Below, one piece after another: positions 62,300-64,000 of a stretch of 64,000 nucleotides of DNA. This stretch comes from Aquila chrysaetos chrysaetos (lineage: Eukaryota; Chordata; Aves; Accipitriformes; Accipitridae): positions 31,309,120-31,373,119 of the forward strand of contig NC_044006.1 of assembly GCF_900496995.4 (NCBI RefSeq), written 5' to 3'. The first letter of the stretch is position 1. The number at the start of each line of letters is the position of its first letter. A program made the translations under genes and the position numbers. The notes under the pieces were generated by a model. That model was not told the origin of the DNA. It was given only the letters and a program-made list of their open reading frames with translations, and searched no databases.

Positions 62300-62800
62300 T
62301 TTATGCATGCTATGATTCTTTAGCCTGAAAAGAGAGAGCTGCAGGGAGAATCTAATAAAAGGAAAATGAAATTATATGAGTTGTGCTAAGAATGTGAATA
62401 GGGAACAATTACTCACTGCTTCTCACAGTCCAAGAAGGGGGTTATCAAATGAAATTATCAAGCAGTAAATTGGAAACCAATAAAAAGATGTGATTTTTCA
62501 CATAATGCCTAAGTAAATTTTGAGTTGTGTTGTCTCAGTGCCCTGTAGACAAAAGAGTACCAGGGTTCTAAAGATAAATAGACAAAGTAATGGAAGAAAA
62601 ATCCATCACAGGCTATCCAAGTCGGAGATTTGACCTCTGCCTTAGCTCTCTGGAAGACAGAAAGGTGTAGGGGGAGGCATTGCTCTGGTTTTGTTCTTTG
62701 TTCATTCAGATCTCTGCTATGAAATGTTGTCAGGTAGTGATGGAGAGGTAAAGGGATTTTTGGTCTGACCCAGCATGGCTGTTCAAGTGTTCCTAGGAAA
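62300..62800 (+). mobile_element. Ancient CR1-type LINE 3' end
   Basis: It ends with GGTCTGACCCAGCATGGCTG and TTCAAGTGTTCCTA, the hallmark tail of old CR1 families widespread in turtles and crocodilians. Upstream, AGCCTGAAAAGAGAGAG near 62325 and the following 400 bp follow the expected order, diverged. It must predate the bird radiation or come from its early stage. Confidence 0.75.
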
Positions 62801-64000
62801 GCTGATACAGTGTTTGAAAGTAGCCTCTACCCTCACTTACTAAAAGCCTAGGCTTTTCAGGATAAGACTATTCCAAACTCTGCTCTCCCCAGCACCCTGC
62901 TCCATCCAGGCACTGGGTGAAATGACAACCAAAATGACAAATTGTTATATGGCAACTGATTTCATAAAACGATTACTACTGATGCAGTACACAATGAAGA
63001 GAAATAATAGTCTGAGTAAATGTGTCTCAGATAACCCATAATCGAAAAGGTAGTTATCCTTCCTACTACAAACGATGGAAGTATTTGCAGCTGGTGGGGC
63101 AGATAGCTAAATCTGCCACTTTTAATTCCTTTTGTGGACTCACTCAGCATCTTGCAGGAGTGACCCCTTAATTCTGTAAGCTTATTCCCGAAAGCTTGGG
63201 TATTTCTTGTCTCCCCTGAGTGCTAGAATATGCTCAGTTATAAGCTCTCCCATCTGAAAAGCAGTTAAAAGCTACTCCTAGCGCTCAGAATAAAATGAAG
63301 ATGTCGAAAATCTCAGTGCTCAGTTCTCAGCACTGGATGATCCTTTCTCTTATTAAAACCATTTGAAAGCCTTTCCAAAGAAAATTAAGACCATGAAGAA
63401 ATAAATTCTGCATACTTATGCTATCCTCTTGCTTCTGTTGCACAAGAGATGAATGAGGCCTAAGAAACAAAGTTCAGAAGATCAGTGAAATAAGGAAGAA
63501 ATATGTGTTAGAAGTTAATTCATCTCCGTTATCTGTCTTTTTAATGGTTGAGAAATTTTAGAGTGATTATTTTTTTCAAAGAAAACATAATGTTACTCGA
63601 AGGTGCCTGCATCCTGTTTAAAGCAAGGGAAAACAAGAATAAATGCTGTTGGGAAAAAGTTTTGAATACTTGTTTTGTAACTGAATTTAAATACCATCAT
63701 TCTAATTTAGCAGACGACTCAAGTGCTTAACATTCATTTTGCTAGGAGGAGAAATGACATTAGCATAGAAGGTATTCTGATTTTTTGAGCTTTGGCACAT
63801 AATTATCCCTAAATCATTCATGACGTCAAACAATTTCTAGTCCTGTTCACGCTGGTGTTGAGTTTTATGTTTGCTTGACAGCTCGTATTACACTTGACCT
63901 GACATCACATCAGTGATGGAAGAAAGAGATTAGCTTTGTTTTCATATGTTGTTTGCTTACCAGCATGTTATGGAAATACATAACAGCAGAGAAAAACACA

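Larger units (their letters stand above)
40743..64000 (-). other. PDE1C: Presumed last intron of PDE1C (partial)
   Basis: No other PDE1C exon was recognised on the minus strand, including the lysine/glutamate-rich segment that precedes the tail in human. This 23.3 kb therefore reads as intron starting beyond the window and ending at CCGCCAG. It carries two CR1 pieces, several MIR fragments and simple repeats. GC-richer patches at 44330-44850, 45530-46060, 46620-46820 and 61260-61480 have short frames on both strands but no identifiable product. Confidence 0.55.

Noticed and set aside
1..64000. CRISPR arrays, operons, phage or toxin-antitoxin style systems
   Set aside because: The window is animal nuclear DNA with spliced genes and LINEs; no regular repeat-spacer pattern or compact gene clusters exist.

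Overview
This is a vertebrate, almost certainly avian, genomic window. It is mostly intronic and intergenic DNA with low repeat density. The repeats are CR1 LINEs (including one with a typical avian 3' end), one long solo retroviral LTR, faint MIR-type SINE remnants and many simple repeats. Prokaryotic-style gene packing is absent, and nearly all open frames of 60-200 codons look like chance or repeat-derived frames.

Two protein-coding genes can be supported. PPP1R17 (G-substrate, a phosphatase inhibitor activated by cGMP-dependent kinase) is on the plus strand. Its four coding exons (21729-21810, 23673-23825, 25284-25445, 32290-32369) join in matching phase into a complete 158-residue protein. 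The two middle exons are homologous to each other and each carries one [10 protein letters not shown] phosphorylation motif. PDE1C (Ca2+/calmodulin-dependent cAMP/cGMP phosphodiesterase) is on the minus strand, but only its terminal coding exon (40573-40742) is inside. The rest of PDE1C should lie beyond 64000, so about 23 kb on the right is read as its last intron. The genes converge tail to tail about 8.2 kb apart, as I recall for human 7p14.3.

Layout: 1-14 kb is noncoding, with old CR1 fragments at 467-1090 and an ERVL-like solo LTR at 5130-6223. A CpG-rich block at 14340-14949 ending in a GTAAGT donor is the best candidate for the PPP1R17 promoter and non-coding exon 1; a second donor-bounded block with an octamer motif is at about 10412-10584. 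PPP1R17 occupies about 14.4-33.8 kb. Between the genes are a CR1 copy (36307-36650) and an ancient CR1 remnant (38930-39990) that probably overlaps the PDE1C 3' UTR. From 40.7 to 64 kb are MIR fragments, an avian CR1 3' end (54513-54695), an ancient CR1 tail (62300-62800) and simple repeats.

The two genes belong to the same signalling field. PDE1C breaks down cAMP and cGMP, while PPP1R17 is a substrate through which cGMP-dependent kinase restrains PP1/PP2A. I found no clear new system. The items most worth a second look are a possible alternative terminal exon of PPP1R17 at 25862-25941, simple repeats beside three of its four coding-exon acceptors, and the candidate promoters. Repeat and family names rest on recognition by eye; no search was run.
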